DNA from: Actinomycetospora callitridis
GTDB lineage: Bacteria; Actinomycetota; Actinomycetes; Mycobacteriales; Pseudonocardiaceae
Length of the DNA stretch: 64,000 bases
Reading direction: 5' to 3'
Assembly (NCBI RefSeq): GCF_028737265.1
Contig: NZ_JAQZAK010000006.1
Span: forward strand, 248,001 to 312,000
The notes beneath the pieces were generated by a model. It was given only the letters and a program-made list of their open reading frames with translations, had not been told where the DNA came from and made no database searches. The position numbers and the translations under genes were made by a program. Below, piece after piece: positions 9,235-17,508 of the stretch (the stretch's first letter is position 1; every line of letters begins with the position of its first letter).

Positions 9235-9777
9235 GTGTCCCACCAGCCGCCCGACCCCTACGAGTTCCTGCCCGACGTGGCGTCGTTCAGCGTCACGAGC
9301 ACCGACATCAGCGACGGGCAGACGCTCCCGAACGCGCAGGTCAGCGGCATCATGGGCGCCGGGGGCGAGGACGTGTCGCCGCAGCTGGAGTGGTCCGGCG
9401 CGCCGGAGGGCACGAAGAGCTTCGCCGTCACGTGCTACGACCCCGACGCACCGACCGCGAGCGGGTTCTGGCACTGGGCGGTCACCGGCATCCCCGCCTC
9501 CACCACGAGCCTGCCGCGCGATGCCGGCGACCCCGAGAAGGGCCTGCTCCCGGACGGGGCCATCACCCTCCCCAACGACGCCGGCGCCAAGCGCTACATC
9601 GGTGCCGGGCCGCCCGCCGGGCACGGCGAGCACCGCTACTTCTTCGTCGTCCACGCCGTCGACGTCGAGGACCTCGGCGTGGGCGCCGACGCGACCCCGG
9701 CGTTCCTCGGGTTCAATCTCTTCTTCCACAGCATCGGACGGGCGATCATCACCCCGACCTACGAGATCAGCGGCTAG
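9235..9777 (+). CDS. YbhB/YbcL family PEBP-like protein
   Basis: 180 residues matching the phosphatidylethanolamine-binding / Raf-kinase-inhibitor-like fold. It has the conserved CYDPDAPTASGFWHWAV block (about 64-80), followed by the GPPAGHGEHRYFF block that ends the anion-binding pocket. No signal peptide, so cytoplasmic. The GTG start is preceded by GAGGAGG at good spacing. Bacterial members have no firmly established role. It stands alone upstream of the TMEM175 gene, 15 bases away. Confidence 0.93.
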   Translation: MSHQPPDPYEFLPDVASFSVTSTDISDGQTLPNAQVSGIMGAGGEDVSPQLEWSGAPEGTKSFAVTCYDPDAPTASGFWHWAVTGIPASTTSLPRDAGDPEKGLLPDGAITLPNDAGAKRYIGAGPPAGHGEHRYFFVVHAVDVEDLGVGADATPAFLGFNLFFHSIGRAIITPTYEISG

Positions 9778-9792
9778 TACCAGGGGGCGTCG

Positions 9793-10431
9793 GTGGTGGA
9801 CGACGAGGACAAGCCACCACCGCCGACCCTCGACCGCGTCCAGGCGTTCAGCGACGGCATCTTCGCCATCGCGATCACGCTGCTGATCCTCCCGCTGACC
9901 GAGGCCCAGGTCAGGGACGGTCAGGTCGTCGAGGACCTGCTCGCGCTGCAGCACCAGTTCCTCGCGCTCTTCCTGAGCTTCGCGGTGATCGGGCGCTTCT
10001 GGCTGCTGCACCACGACGACCTGCGGATGATGACCGCCGCGGGCCCGAAGATGCTCGTCGGCAACCTCGTCTTCCTCTTCTTCGTCGTGCTCCTGCCCTT
10101 CCCCACCGCGCTGCTGGGCGACGGAGACAGTGCGGCCGGGACGATCATCTACGCGCTCGCGCTCATCGCGACGTCGCTGAGCTCGCTGTTCATGTGGCTC
10201 TGCGCCGAGCGCGACGGGGTCGCCGGCAGCGAGCGCGCACGGCAGTGGGCGCACGAGAAGTACTGGGGCACCGGGGCCATCGTGCTGGCGTTCCTGCCCT
10301 CGATACCGCTCGCCTTCGTCTCGCCGATGTGGGCGCGGATCAGCTGGGCGCTGGCGTTCCCGCTGGGCCTGCTGGCCGACAGGATCGAGGAACGTCGACG
10401 GCCGTCAGGAGCGTCGACGCAGACCCCGTAG
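9793..10431 (+). CDS. TMEM175/DUF1211 family membrane protein (putative K+ channel)
   Basis: 212 residues with about six hydrophobic segments. The family signature appears at the start: RVQAFSDGIFAIAITLLIL (about 14-32), the FSDG motif of prokaryotic TMEM175 potassium channels. The length is typical for a single six-helix repeat. GTG start preceded by an AGGGGGCG ribosome site. The 3' end overlaps the convergent small membrane protein by 27 bases. Confidence 0.92.
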   Translation: MVDDEDKPPPPTLDRVQAFSDGIFAIAITLLILPLTEAQVRDGQVVEDLLALQHQFLALFLSFAVIGRFWLLHHDDLRMMTAAGPKMLVGNLVFLFFVVLLPFPTALLGDGDSAAGTIIYALALIATSLSSLFMWLCAERDGVAGSERARQWAHEKYWGTGAIVLAFLPSIPLAFVSPMWARISWALAFPLGLLADRIEERRRPSGASTQTP

Positions 10432-10638
10432 GACGACGGCGCAGTAGACCGCGACCACCAGCAGTACGGCGCCCAGGACGACCGGCGCCCACAACGACAC
10501 GACCAGCCCGTAGACGACGGCCGCAGTACCGAGCAGGCTCGTGATCGCGACGATCAGCAACAGACGTCCGCGGCGGCCGCTTCGGTCGGGACCCGGTGCC
10601 ACCACGACGCCGGACGGTACGCGCGGGAGGACGGTCAT
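10405..10638 (-). CDS. small two-helix membrane protein, unknown
   Basis: About 77 residues with two adjacent transmembrane helices (LLLIVAITSLLGTAAVVYGL and PVVLGAVLLVVAVYCAVVL) and an Arg-rich C-terminus. The ATG at 10638 overlaps the ATG of the divergent YdeI-like gene; a GTG a few codons in is an alternative. The ribosome site is weak. The hydrophobic pattern strongly favours a real gene over an antisense shadow; no family recognised. Confidence 0.6.
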   Translation of the reverse strand: MTVLPRVPSGVVVAPGPDRSGRRGRLLLIVAITSLLGTAAVVYGLVVSLWAPVVLGAVLLVVAVYCAVVLRGLRRRS

Positions 10639-11221
10639 GGTCACCGGCGAGCAGGTGCACCCCGAGGACATCGACGCGTGGCGGGCCTGGCTCGCCGAGC
10701 ACCACGACCGCGGCGTCGGCGTCTGGCTCGTGACCTGGAAGGCGCGCACGCTGCGCCCGACCGTCGGGTACGAGGAGGCCGTCGAGCAGGCCCTGTGCTT
10801 CGGGTGGATCGACAGCACCAACCGCTCGCTCGACGACGAGCGCTCGATGATGTGGTTCGCCCCGCGCCGGCGCGGCAGCGGCTGGGCGCGCTCGAACAAG
10901 CAGCGCATCGAACGGCTCGAGGCGTCGGGTCAGATGGCACCCCCCGGGCGCGCGCTGATCGACGACGCCAAGGCCGACGGCTCCTGGACCATGCTCGACG
11001 ACGTCGAGGACCTGGTGGTCCCACCCGACCTCGCCGAGGCCTTCGACGCCCACCCCGGCTCCCGCGAGCGGTGGGACGCGTTCGGCCGCTCCAAGCGCCG
11101 GGCGATGCTCGCGTGGATCGCCGAGGCCAAGCGGCCGGTGACGCGGGCGGGGCGGGTCGCGCAGGTCGCGGAGCGGACGGCGGTCGGGGAGGTCGCGTTC
11201 CCGCGGCCCGCAGGCGGGTAG
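10637..11221 (+). CDS. YdeI/OmpD-associated family protein
   Basis: 194 residues. The segment from the start to about 100 (ALCFGWIDSTNR and the WFAPRRRGSGWARSNKQRIE block) is typical of the YdeI/bacteriocin-protection-like family. A C-terminal RWDAFGRSKRRAMLAWIAEAKR segment is the usual YdeI tail. ATG at 10637 chosen over an upstream in-frame start because GGGAGGA sits ahead of it. Soluble, molecular role unknown. Confidence 0.88.
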   Translation: MVTGEQVHPEDIDAWRAWLAEHHDRGVGVWLVTWKARTLRPTVGYEEAVEQALCFGWIDSTNRSLDDERSMMWFAPRRRGSGWARSNKQRIERLEASGQMAPPGRALIDDAKADGSWTMLDDVEDLVVPPDLAEAFDAHPGSRERWDAFGRSKRRAMLAWIAEAKRPVTRAGRVAQVAERTAVGEVAFPRPAGG

Positions 11222-11231
11222 CCGTGACGTC

Positions 11232-11531
11232 ATGATGACCGTCATCACCCACGTCACCCTCACGCCCGGCCGCGAGCCGGAGTGGGACGCCGCGATGCGC
11301 GACCGGCTCGAGACCGCCCGCGACAAGGAGGGCTGGGTGGGCAACCAGCTCGTCATCCCGCTCGACGCCCCCAACGAGCGCACGGTGATCGGCACCTGGA
11401 CCACCCGCGCGGCGTGGGAGGCGTGGCACTCCGACGAGGCGTTCCTCGAGACCCGCGAGCGCATGGAAGGTCTGCAGGACGGCCCGAGCGACATGAGCTG
11501 GTACGAGGTCGTCTCGGACGAGCGCGCCTGA
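11232..11531 (+). CDS. antibiotic biosynthesis monooxygenase (ABM) domain protein
   Basis: 99 residues forming a single ferredoxin-like ABM domain: ITHVTLTPGREPEW at the start and a TWTTRAAWEAWHSDEAF block with the conserved W/H positions. ABM proteins act as dimers in cofactor-free oxygenation or haem degradation, but short actinobacterial members are mostly uncharacterised. Two adjacent ATG codons at 11232 and 11235. Ten bases downstream of the YdeI-like gene, same strand. Confidence 0.88.
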   Translation: MMTVITHVTLTPGREPEWDAAMRDRLETARDKEGWVGNQLVIPLDAPNERTVIGTWTTRAAWEAWHSDEAFLETRERMEGLQDGPSDMSWYEVVSDERA

Positions 11532-11537
11532 TCGGGC

Positions 11538-11543
11538 CAGGAT
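11538..11543 (+). promoter_or_regulatory. -10-like element of a leaderless promoter
   Basis: CAGGAT lies six bases before the GTG at 11550, the spacing expected when transcription starts at the start codon. No Shine-Dalgarno sequence is present between them. Confidence 0.5.
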
Positions 11544-11549
11544 GACGGG

Positions 11550-11861
11550 GTGACCGCACCCTGGGTCCTCGACGAGGACGACGCGCTGGAACTGCTCGCC
11601 TACCTCGTGACCGCGGCGCGGACCCAGGTGGACGAGGCGGCCGAGTACGGGCCGATGCGCCTGCTGACCGCCGCGCACCGCCTGGCCGAGGCGATGGGTC
11701 CGCGCTCCTCGGCGGCGACGGCCGAGGCGCTGGCCGGGCCGTTGGCGGACATGCCCCTGCTGGCCGTGCCGCGCGAGCGCACCGAGTACGTCGAGCAGCT
11801 CGACGCCACCTGCCGGTCGCTGGCCGCGCACCTCAGCGCGCGGTACGGGGCCGAGACGTGA
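11550..11861 (+). CDS. DUF6092-like small protein
   Basis: 103 residues, helical, with a LLAYLVTAARTQVDEAAEYG...RLLTAAHRL pattern resembling the DUF6092 family. No catalytic motif. The GTG start has no ribosome site but a CAGGAT hexamer six bases upstream, suggesting a leaderless mRNA. The stop overlaps the nitroreductase GTG (GTGA), so the two are co-translated. Confidence 0.75.
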   Translation: MTAPWVLDEDDALELLAYLVTAARTQVDEAAEYGPMRLLTAAHRLAEAMGPRSSAATAEALAGPLADMPLLAVPRERTEYVEQLDATCRSLAAHLSARYGAET

Positions 11862-12394
11862 CCGACCCCGTCCTCGACGCCATCCGGCGCCGCCGGGTCA
11901 CGCGGGCGATGACCGACGAGCCGGTGGAGCGCGCCTACGTCGAGACGATCCTCGACGCCGCCCGCTGGGCGCCGACGGCCGGCAACCGGCACCTCCAGCG
12001 CTACGTCGCCACGACCCACCCGGGCACGCTGCGGGTGCTGCGCATGGTGTCGCCCGGCATGATCCCCCGCCCGCCGGCGGCGATCGTGATCTGCGTGGAC
12101 CGCGGGCTCTCCGAGCGGTACGGCTTCCGGCCCGAGGCGCCCGGACCGTGGATCGACGTCGGCACCGCGACGGCGACGATCCTGCTCGCGGCCCAGGCGG
12201 TCGGTCTGGGCGCGGCGCCGGTGAGCTCATTCAGCCACGCCGCGGTCGCGGAGGCGCTCGCCCTGCCCGAGGGGTGGGACCCGGTGTTGATCGTCTGCCT
12301 CGGCCACCCCGCTCCCGAGCAGCCGCGACCGATCAGCCCGAACCGGAGGCTGACCTGGCGCGACCTCACGCAGTGGGTGCCCGGAGACGTCTAA
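11858..12394 (+). CDS. nitroreductase family protein
   Basis: 178 residues of the FMN-dependent nitroreductase fold. The N-terminal RRRVTRAMTDEPVE motif binds the FMN phosphate, AARWAPTAGNRHLQRY is the second conserved block, and VGLGAAPVSSF...LPEGWDPVLIVCLGHP closes the domain. Somewhat shorter than the usual 190-220 residues, lacking an internal insertion. Its substrate cannot be inferred. Translationally coupled to the DUF6092-like gene and ends four bases inside the convergent M28 peptidase gene. Confidence 0.9.
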   Translation: MTDPVLDAIRRRRVTRAMTDEPVERAYVETILDAARWAPTAGNRHLQRYVATTHPGTLRVLRMVSPGMIPRPPAAIVICVDRGLSERYGFRPEAPGPWIDVGTATATILLAAQAVGLGAAPVSSFSHAAVAEALALPEGWDPVLIVCLGHPAPEQPRPISPNRRLTWRDLTQWVPGDV

Positions 12395-14661
12395 GGCACC
12401 GCCACCGCGCGCGACACCACCACGACGTCACTCTCGTTCCCACGGGCCTGCCGCAGCTCCGGTGGGCGGGGGGTGAAGCCCGGGACGGCGCCGAGGCCGA
12501 GGGTCTGGTCGTCGACGCGCAGCGCCACGGGTCCGGGGATCGCGACGTCCACCACGACGCCCTCGCGCCCGACGTCGTCGAGGCGCAGATCCAGCGGGCC
12601 GGGACCGGGGTCCACCGCCACCGGCGGGCGGCCGGGAAAGAGCACGGTGATCGGCCCGCCGCGCTCGCTCCGCAGGAACATCGTCGGCGCGCCACGGGGC
12701 GAGCTCAGCAGCAGGCGCACGCCGGCGGGCGTGCGCTCGAGCACGGTGGCGACCGGGCCGGGGAGGGGCAGCGGCGGCGCGGATCCGGTGCCCACGGGCG
12801 CGTCGCCGGGCCAGGCGGCCAGAGGAGCACGCGCGCTCCCCGCGTAGCTCCGGATCCAGGGCGCCGGGGCCTCGTCGGCCGTCACCCACCGGGCATCGCC
12901 CCGGTCGGCGTCGACGACGTAGGCGAGGCTGCTGCCGTACGGGGTGCGGGCGTCGGGCCGGTCGAGGAAGAGGCCCCCGGCGGCGAGGATCAGCACCCAG
13001 ACGACCGCGAGGATCGGCAGCGCGTAGCCGCGGACCGCGCCGGGCTGCGGCAGCGCGGACAGCGCAGCCCCGATCGGCACGCCGACCAGCACGAACACCG
13101 CGACGGACAGCCCGTCGGAGATCCCCGCGATGTCGAAGGACGCCACGGCGAAGGGGATCAGCAGCGCCACGAGGGGGACCGCGCCGAGCACGAGGAACGG
13201 CACCGCCAGCCAGAGCCGCTCCCCCACCAGCAGGACGACCGTCAGCCCCAGCGCGAGGCCCGCGACCGGCCAGGCGAGCAGGAACACCGAGCTGGGCGCC
13301 GCCACCGCCAGTGCGGCGGAGAGCAGCGCGAGCACGAGCAGGGCGCCCGCGCACAGGGCCGCGCCTCCGGGCCGTCGCCGCAGCAGGCTCACCGCGAGCG
13401 TCGTCACCGCGAACGCGAGCACCCCGGCCGCGATCTCGTAGAACGTGGGCCGGCCGAGGAACGGGCCGGTGTCGGCGTAGGCGGGGCGGATCCAGACGAG
13501 CGCCGCCCAGAAGCCGATGCCCGCCGCGACGGCGACCGCGAGCGAGACGAGGTACGTCAGAGCGCCCCCGAGGACGCCTCCGATCGTCGCCTTCCGTCGG
13601 ACGCGGGCGACGACGATCAGCACGACGACCAGGAGCAGCGCCAGCCCGGCGACCGCCCAGGCCCAGATGCTGTCGTAGGTGACGAGGTGGCCGAGCACGA
13701 TGAAGTAGGTGCGGTCGCCGACGACCGGCGCGCCGGAGGCCGCGGGGTCCAGGGGCGCGAGGTCCCGCGCCCCCAGAGCCCGCGTCAGCGCGAGGGCGTT
13801 GCCGCCGTGGTTCTGCACCGAGGCGCGGCTGAGGTTCGCGGGCACGTCGCCGGGGGTGTGGTACTCGTACGGCCGCTCGATGAACGCCGCGTTCATGCCG
13901 GGCCGGCCCGCGTCGAGGACGGGCGAGAGATCGGTGTCGTTGGGCAGGAAGCGGTAGACCTCGACCGCCGACGAGTCACCCCGCGGGTGGGGCACACTCG
14001 CGGCCCACGCGTCGATCAGCCCGGAGTTGCCCCGGGAGGTCTCGAACATCAGCGACGGGCCCTCGACGCCCCGGGCCTCCCAGTTGAGGACGACGGTGGG
14101 GCGATCGGGAGCCAGCTGCTCCCGCACCCACGCCCGCGCCCCGTGCAGCCCGGCCTCCTCGCCGTCGGTGAGCACGACGGTGACGTCGTTGCGCAGCGGC
14201 GGGCCTGCGCGCAACGCCCGCACGGTCTCGAGGATCGCCGCCACACCCGACATGTCGTCGGCCGCGCCGGGCCCGGCGGCGACCGAGTCGTAGTGGGCCA
14301 TGAGGACGACGGCGCCGGTCGGGTCCGTCCCGGGCACGGTGGCGACGACGTTCTCGACGCGCGCGGCCCGCGCCTGCCCCTCCTCGGCGGCGAGCGAGGC
14401 CGTCGCGTCGACCCGCGGCGCCAACCCCTCGGCCCGCAGGCGCCCGACCAGCGCGTCCCGGGCCGCGTCGGACGCCGGGCTGCCGATCGGACGGGGCTCG
14501 CGGGCGAGCTGGTCGACCACGGAGACGGCCCGGTCGGCGCTGAAGTCGGCGGGCGGGGCCGAGGCGGGCGCCGGGTCGGGCGGGCGCTCGAGGAGCACGG
14601 CGTAGACGCCGATCACCGCGAGCAGCACCACGGCCAGGAGGCGACCCCACACGGCGAGCAC
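12391..14661 (-). CDS. membrane-anchored M28 family metallopeptidase
   Basis: 756 residues. An N-terminal helix (residues 5-23) precedes an M28 zinc aminopeptidase domain. Metal-ligand motifs are visible: MAHYDS, the GAADDMSG aspartate, the DGEEAGLHGA glutamates, and YHTPGDVPAN with the late histidine. The region from about 340 to 590 contains eight or nine membrane helices, then a C-terminal extracytoplasmic beta-rich domain. This is the layout of FXNA/ER-type M28 membrane proteases. The peptidase domain should face outside. Stands alone; convergent with the nitroreductase gene. Confidence 0.92.
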   Translation of the reverse strand: MLAVWGRLLAVVLLAVIGVYAVLLERPPDPAPASAPPADFSADRAVSVVDQLAREPRPIGSPASDAARDALVGRLRAEGLAPRVDATASLAAEEGQARAARVENVVATVPGTDPTGAVVLMAHYDSVAAGPGAADDMSGVAAILETVRALRAGPPLRNDVTVVLTDGEEAGLHGARAWVREQLAPDRPTVVLNWEARGVEGPSLMFETSRGNSGLIDAWAASVPHPRGDSSAVEVYRFLPNDTDLSPVLDAGRPGMNAAFIERPYEYHTPGDVPANLSRASVQNHGGNALALTRALGARDLAPLDPAASGAPVVGDRTYFIVLGHLVTYDSIWAWAVAGLALLLVVVLIVVARVRRKATIGGVLGGALTYLVSLAVAVAAGIGFWAALVWIRPAYADTGPFLGRPTFYEIAAGVLAFAVTTLAVSLLRRRPGGAALCAGALLVLALLSAALAVAAPSSVFLLAWPVAGLALGLTVVLLVGERLWLAVPFLVLGAVPLVALLIPFAVASFDIAGISDGLSVAVFVLVGVPIGAALSALPQPGAVRGYALPILAVVWVLILAAGGLFLDRPDARTPYGSSLAYVVDADRGDARWVTADEAPAPWIRSYAGSARAPLAAWPGDAPVGTGSAPPLPLPGPVATVLERTPAGVRLLLSSPRGAPTMFLRSERGGPITVLFPGRPPVAVDPGPGPLDLRLDDVGREGVVVDVAIPGPVALRVDDQTLGLGAVPGFTPRPPELRQARGNESDVVVVSRAVAVP

Positions 14662-14755
14662 CGTGCCGTACCCGGGGAGTACTCGCCAGCGATGAGCAAC
14701 AAGATCGGCCGTCCGGCCGTGGCGTGATCGACGTGGTGTGGGTCACGGTGGGGGG

Positions 14756-14767
14756 GACAACGTTGTC
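14756..14767. promoter_or_regulatory. 12-bp perfect palindrome, operator-like
   Basis: GACAACGTTGTC, a perfect dyad 21 bases before the SDR start and just ahead of its GAAGGAG ribosome site. The position suits a repressor operator for the SDR-MoxR-VWA operon; the regulator is unknown and none is encoded next door. Confidence 0.45.
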
Positions 14768-14788
14768 GAACGCGAAGGAGCCGCGAGC

Positions 14789-15613
14789 ATGGGACAGCTC
14801 GACGGGAAGGTCGCCTTCATCACCGGGGCAGCGCGGGGGCAGGGACGCAGCCACGCGCTGCGGCTCGCGCGGGAGGGCGCCGACATCATCGGCATCGATC
14901 TCTGCGAGCAGGTCGGCACCGTGCAGTACGCGATGTCGACGCCCGAGGACCTCGCTCAGACCGCCAAGGAGGTCGAGGACCTCGACCGCCGGATCGTCAC
15001 GCGCCAGGCCGACGTGCGCGACAAGCGCGGCCTGCAGGAGGCGTTCGACGCCGGGGTCGCGGAGCTCGGCCGGGTCGACATCATCCTGGCCAACGCGGGC
15101 ATCGCGAACCAGGTCGGCGGCGAGCCCGAGGACGAGGAGCGCGGCTGGCAGGACGTCATCGACATCAACCTCACCGGCGTCTACAACACGGTGCGGGTCG
15201 CGGCGCCGCGCATGATCGAACAGGGCGACGGCGGGGCGATCGTGCTGACGAGCTCCACCCAGGGCCTGTCCGGACGCGGCGGCGACGGTGGCGGGGCGAT
15301 GAGCGGTTACGCGGCCGCCAAGCACGGCGTCGTCGGCCTGATGCGGACGTTCGCACACTGGCTCGCGCCGCACAGCATCCGCGTCAACACCGTGCACCCG
15401 ACCGGCGTGAACACGCCGATGGTCGTGAACCCGCAGCTCGAGGCGTGGATGGCAGCGAACCCCGAGAAGGGCGACGCGCTGGCCAACCTCCTGCCGGTCG
15501 AGATGGTGGAGGCCGTCGACATCTCCAACGCGATCCTCTACCTGGTCAGCGACGCCGGGCGCTACGTCAGCGGCGTGACCCTGCCGGTCGACGCGGGGTT
15601 CAGCGTCAAGTGA
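14789..15613 (+). CDS. mycofactocin-coupled SDR family oxidoreductase
   Basis: 274 residues. The Rossmann motif TGAARGQGRSHA (12-23) is the variant typical of mycofactocin-dependent short-chain dehydrogenases, which keep their NAD bound and pass electrons to mycofactocin. The NAG motif is at 102-104, catalytic Ser at 155-156, and Tyr174/Lys178 in YAAAKHG. I chose the ATG at 14789 preceded by GAAGGAG over an in-frame start at 14738. The mft maturation genes are not in the window. The stop overlaps the MoxR gene as GTGA. Confidence 0.92.
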   Translation: MGQLDGKVAFITGAARGQGRSHALRLAREGADIIGIDLCEQVGTVQYAMSTPEDLAQTAKEVEDLDRRIVTRQADVRDKRGLQEAFDAGVAELGRVDIILANAGIANQVGGEPEDEERGWQDVIDINLTGVYNTVRVAAPRMIEQGDGGAIVLTSSTQGLSGRGGDGGGAMSGYAAAKHGVVGLMRTFAHWLAPHSIRVNTVHPTGVNTPMVVNPQLEAWMAANPEKGDALANLLPVEMVEAVDISNAILYLVSDAGRYVSGVTLPVDAGFSVK

Positions 15614-16503
15614 CGGAACTGGATCGCCTGCCCGACGTCCGGGAGAAGGTCGCCGCGCGGGTGGTCGGCCGGGAGCGGGAGCTCGACCTGCTCCTGGCCG
15701 CCGTCGCGGCCGGGCGCGACGTGCTGCTCGAGGGCCCGCCGGGGACGTCGAAGTCGACGATCCTCTCGGCGATCACCGCGGAGTGGGACGTGCCGCTGGT
15801 GTTCGTCGAGGGGAACGCCGACCTCACCCCGACCCGGCTGGTGGGCCACCACAGCCCGGCGCGGGTGCTGCGCGAGGACTACTCGGCCGACACGTTCGTG
15901 CCCGGGCCCCTGCTCGACGCGATGCGCTCGGGCGGCTTCCTCTACGTCGAGGAGTTCAACCGCGCGCCGGAGGACACGCTCAACACCCTGCTCACGGCGA
16001 TGGCCGAGCGCCGGATCGCGGTGCCGCGCGTCGGCACCGTCGAGGCCCTGCCGTCGTTCCGGGTCGTCGCGACGATGAACCCCTACGACACGATCGGCAC
16101 CACGCGGCTCTCGACGTCGGTGAGCGACCGGCTGTGCCGCCTCGCCGTCGGCTACCAGGACGCGGCCGCCGAGCGGGCGATCGTCGCGGCCCGCACCGAC
16201 CTGGAGCAGCCGCAGCTGATCGCCGACGCGGTGGCCCTCACCCGGGCCACCCGCGAGCACGAGGCGATCCGGCAGGGCAGCAGTGTGCGCGGGGCGATCG
16301 ACCTCGCGCTCGTGGTCGACCGCCTGACCCGGCTGCGCGGTGACACCGACGCGTACCCGGACCTCGTCCTCGACGGGATGCTGCTCGCGCTCTCGGGGCG
16401 CATCCACCTCGACGAGGTCGTGGAGGCGACGCCGGAGGACGTGCTGCGCTCCATCTGGGAGTCGTACTTCGTGCTCGACCCGGCGCGCGCCGAGCCGGGT
16501 TGA
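15610..16503 (+). CDS. MoxR-type AAA+ ATPase
   Basis: 297 residues. Walker A GPPGTSKST (42-50), Walker B LYVEEFNRA (111-119), and ATMNPYDTIGTTRLSTSVSDR covering sensor 1 and the arginine-finger region. MoxR ATPases act with VWA proteins as chaperones for metal insertion or enzyme assembly, and the next gene encodes a VWA protein. GTG start inside the SDR stop; the longer in-frame start at 15445 would lie wholly inside the SDR gene and is rejected. Confidence 0.92.
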   Translation: MTELDRLPDVREKVAARVVGRERELDLLLAAVAAGRDVLLEGPPGTSKSTILSAITAEWDVPLVFVEGNADLTPTRLVGHHSPARVLREDYSADTFVPGPLLDAMRSGGFLYVEEFNRAPEDTLNTLLTAMAERRIAVPRVGTVEALPSFRVVATMNPYDTIGTTRLSTSVSDRLCRLAVGYQDAAAERAIVAARTDLEQPQLIADAVALTRATREHEAIRQGSSVRGAIDLALVVDRLTRLRGDTDAYPDLVLDGMLLALSGRIHLDEVVEATPEDVLRSIWESYFVLDPARAEPG

Positions 16504-16551
16504 AAGCAGGTCGCGGCCGAGGGCCCGGTCACCCGACGGGCGAGGCGGTCG

Positions 16552-17463
16552 TTGCGCCGGAGACCGAAGCAGCTCAGCGAGGAGCCGGCGCTCTACGAGC
16601 GGGGCGGCGCGGGCGGTGGGCTCGTGCTCTCCGACGGGACCCGTCGCCGGCGTCGTCGCGACCGCTCGGCCGGCGGTCCGACCGCGCCCGGCGCGTCCGA
16701 CGAGCCCGCCGAGGTGGTGCCGCTGGAGGAGCTGGGTGACCGTCCCGGGGACGCCGTCGCCCGGGAGCGCCTGCGGCGGATCGCCCGCCGGCTCGCCCTG
16801 CGCCGGCCCCACGAGGCGGACGCGACGGGCACGGCCGGCGAGCTCGTCAGCGCGCGGTGGCACGGCGCGGGCGACGACCTCGACCTGGACGGCACGCTCG
16901 AGGTGCTCGCCGCGAACCCGATGCCCACCGACGAGGACCTGATCGTCCGCGAGCGTCGTCGCAGCGCGCGGACGGTGGTGCTCGCCGTCGACGTCTCGGG
17001 GTCGATGACCGGCGAGCGCGCGCTGACCGCGGCCGCCACCGTCGGCGCCCTGGCGGGCGAGCTGGGCCGCGACCGGCTCGCGGTGCTCGCGTTCTGGTCC
17101 GACGCCGCGGTGCTCGTGCGCCCCGGCGAGCGCGTCGCCCCGCTCGCGGTGCTCGACCTGCTGCTGCGCGTGCCCACCCGCGGGCTGACCAACGTCGCCT
17201 TCGCCCTCACCACCGCGGCGCGGATGGTCGGCGGGACGCGCGACGCGCGGGTGCTGCTGCTCTCCGACGCCGTGCACAACGCGGGCCCCGATCCGCGCGG
17301 CATCGCCGCCCGGCTGCCGCGCCTCGACGTGCTGCTCGACGTCTCGGGCGAGCGCGACGTCGAGCTGGGCCGCGACCTCGCGCGCGCCGGCCGGGGCCGC
17401 TGCCGGTCCGTGCGCGATCACACCGACGTGGCGCCCGCCCTGACGAGGATCTTCACGGCCTGA
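16552..17463 (+). CDS. VWA domain (CoxE-like) protein
   Basis: About 303 residues. An Arg-rich, disordered N-terminus (1-90) is followed by a VWA domain with the MIDAS motif DVSGS (147-151), a downstream GLTN threonine and LLLSDAVHN. It resembles the CoxE/MoxR-partner family. The start is uncertain: the best in-frame candidate is TTG at 16552. A TTG at 16500 overlapping the MoxR stop is in another frame, so a longer gene would need a frameshift. Forms a MoxR-VWA pair in an operon with the SDR. Confidence 0.85.
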   Translation: MRRRPKQLSEEPALYERGGAGGGLVLSDGTRRRRRRDRSAGGPTAPGASDEPAEVVPLEELGDRPGDAVARERLRRIARRLALRRPHEADATGTAGELVSARWHGAGDDLDLDGTLEVLAANPMPTDEDLIVRERRRSARTVVLAVDVSGSMTGERALTAAATVGALAGELGRDRLAVLAFWSDAAVLVRPGERVAPLAVLDLLLRVPTRGLTNVAFALTTAARMVGGTRDARVLLLSDAVHNAGPDPRGIAARLPRLDVLLDVSGERDVELGRDLARAGRGRCRSVRDHTDVAPALTRIFTA

Positions 17464-17487
17464 CGGTGCTCCTGCGGCCCACGATGG

Positions 17488-17508
17488 ACGCTTCGATTTC
17501 CGAAGCGT
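17488..17508. terminator. hairpin terminator, shared motif copy 1
   Basis: Perfect 8-bp arms ACGCTTCG / CGAAGCGT with a 5-base ATTTC loop, placed between the convergent VWA and DUF998 genes and touching the DUF998 stop. The same arms recur at 25455-25475. No long T-run follows. Confidence 0.65.

Noticed and set aside
8746..10254. 502-codon minus-strand open frame
   Set aside because: Shadow of the membrane remnant, PEBP and TMEM175 genes, all of which have clear family motifs on the plus strand.
12148..14727. 859-codon plus-strand open frame
   Set aside because: Antisense to the M28 peptidase; composition is low-complexity and motif-free.
15562..17421. 619-codon minus-strand open frame
   Set aside because: Shadow of the MoxR and VWA genes.
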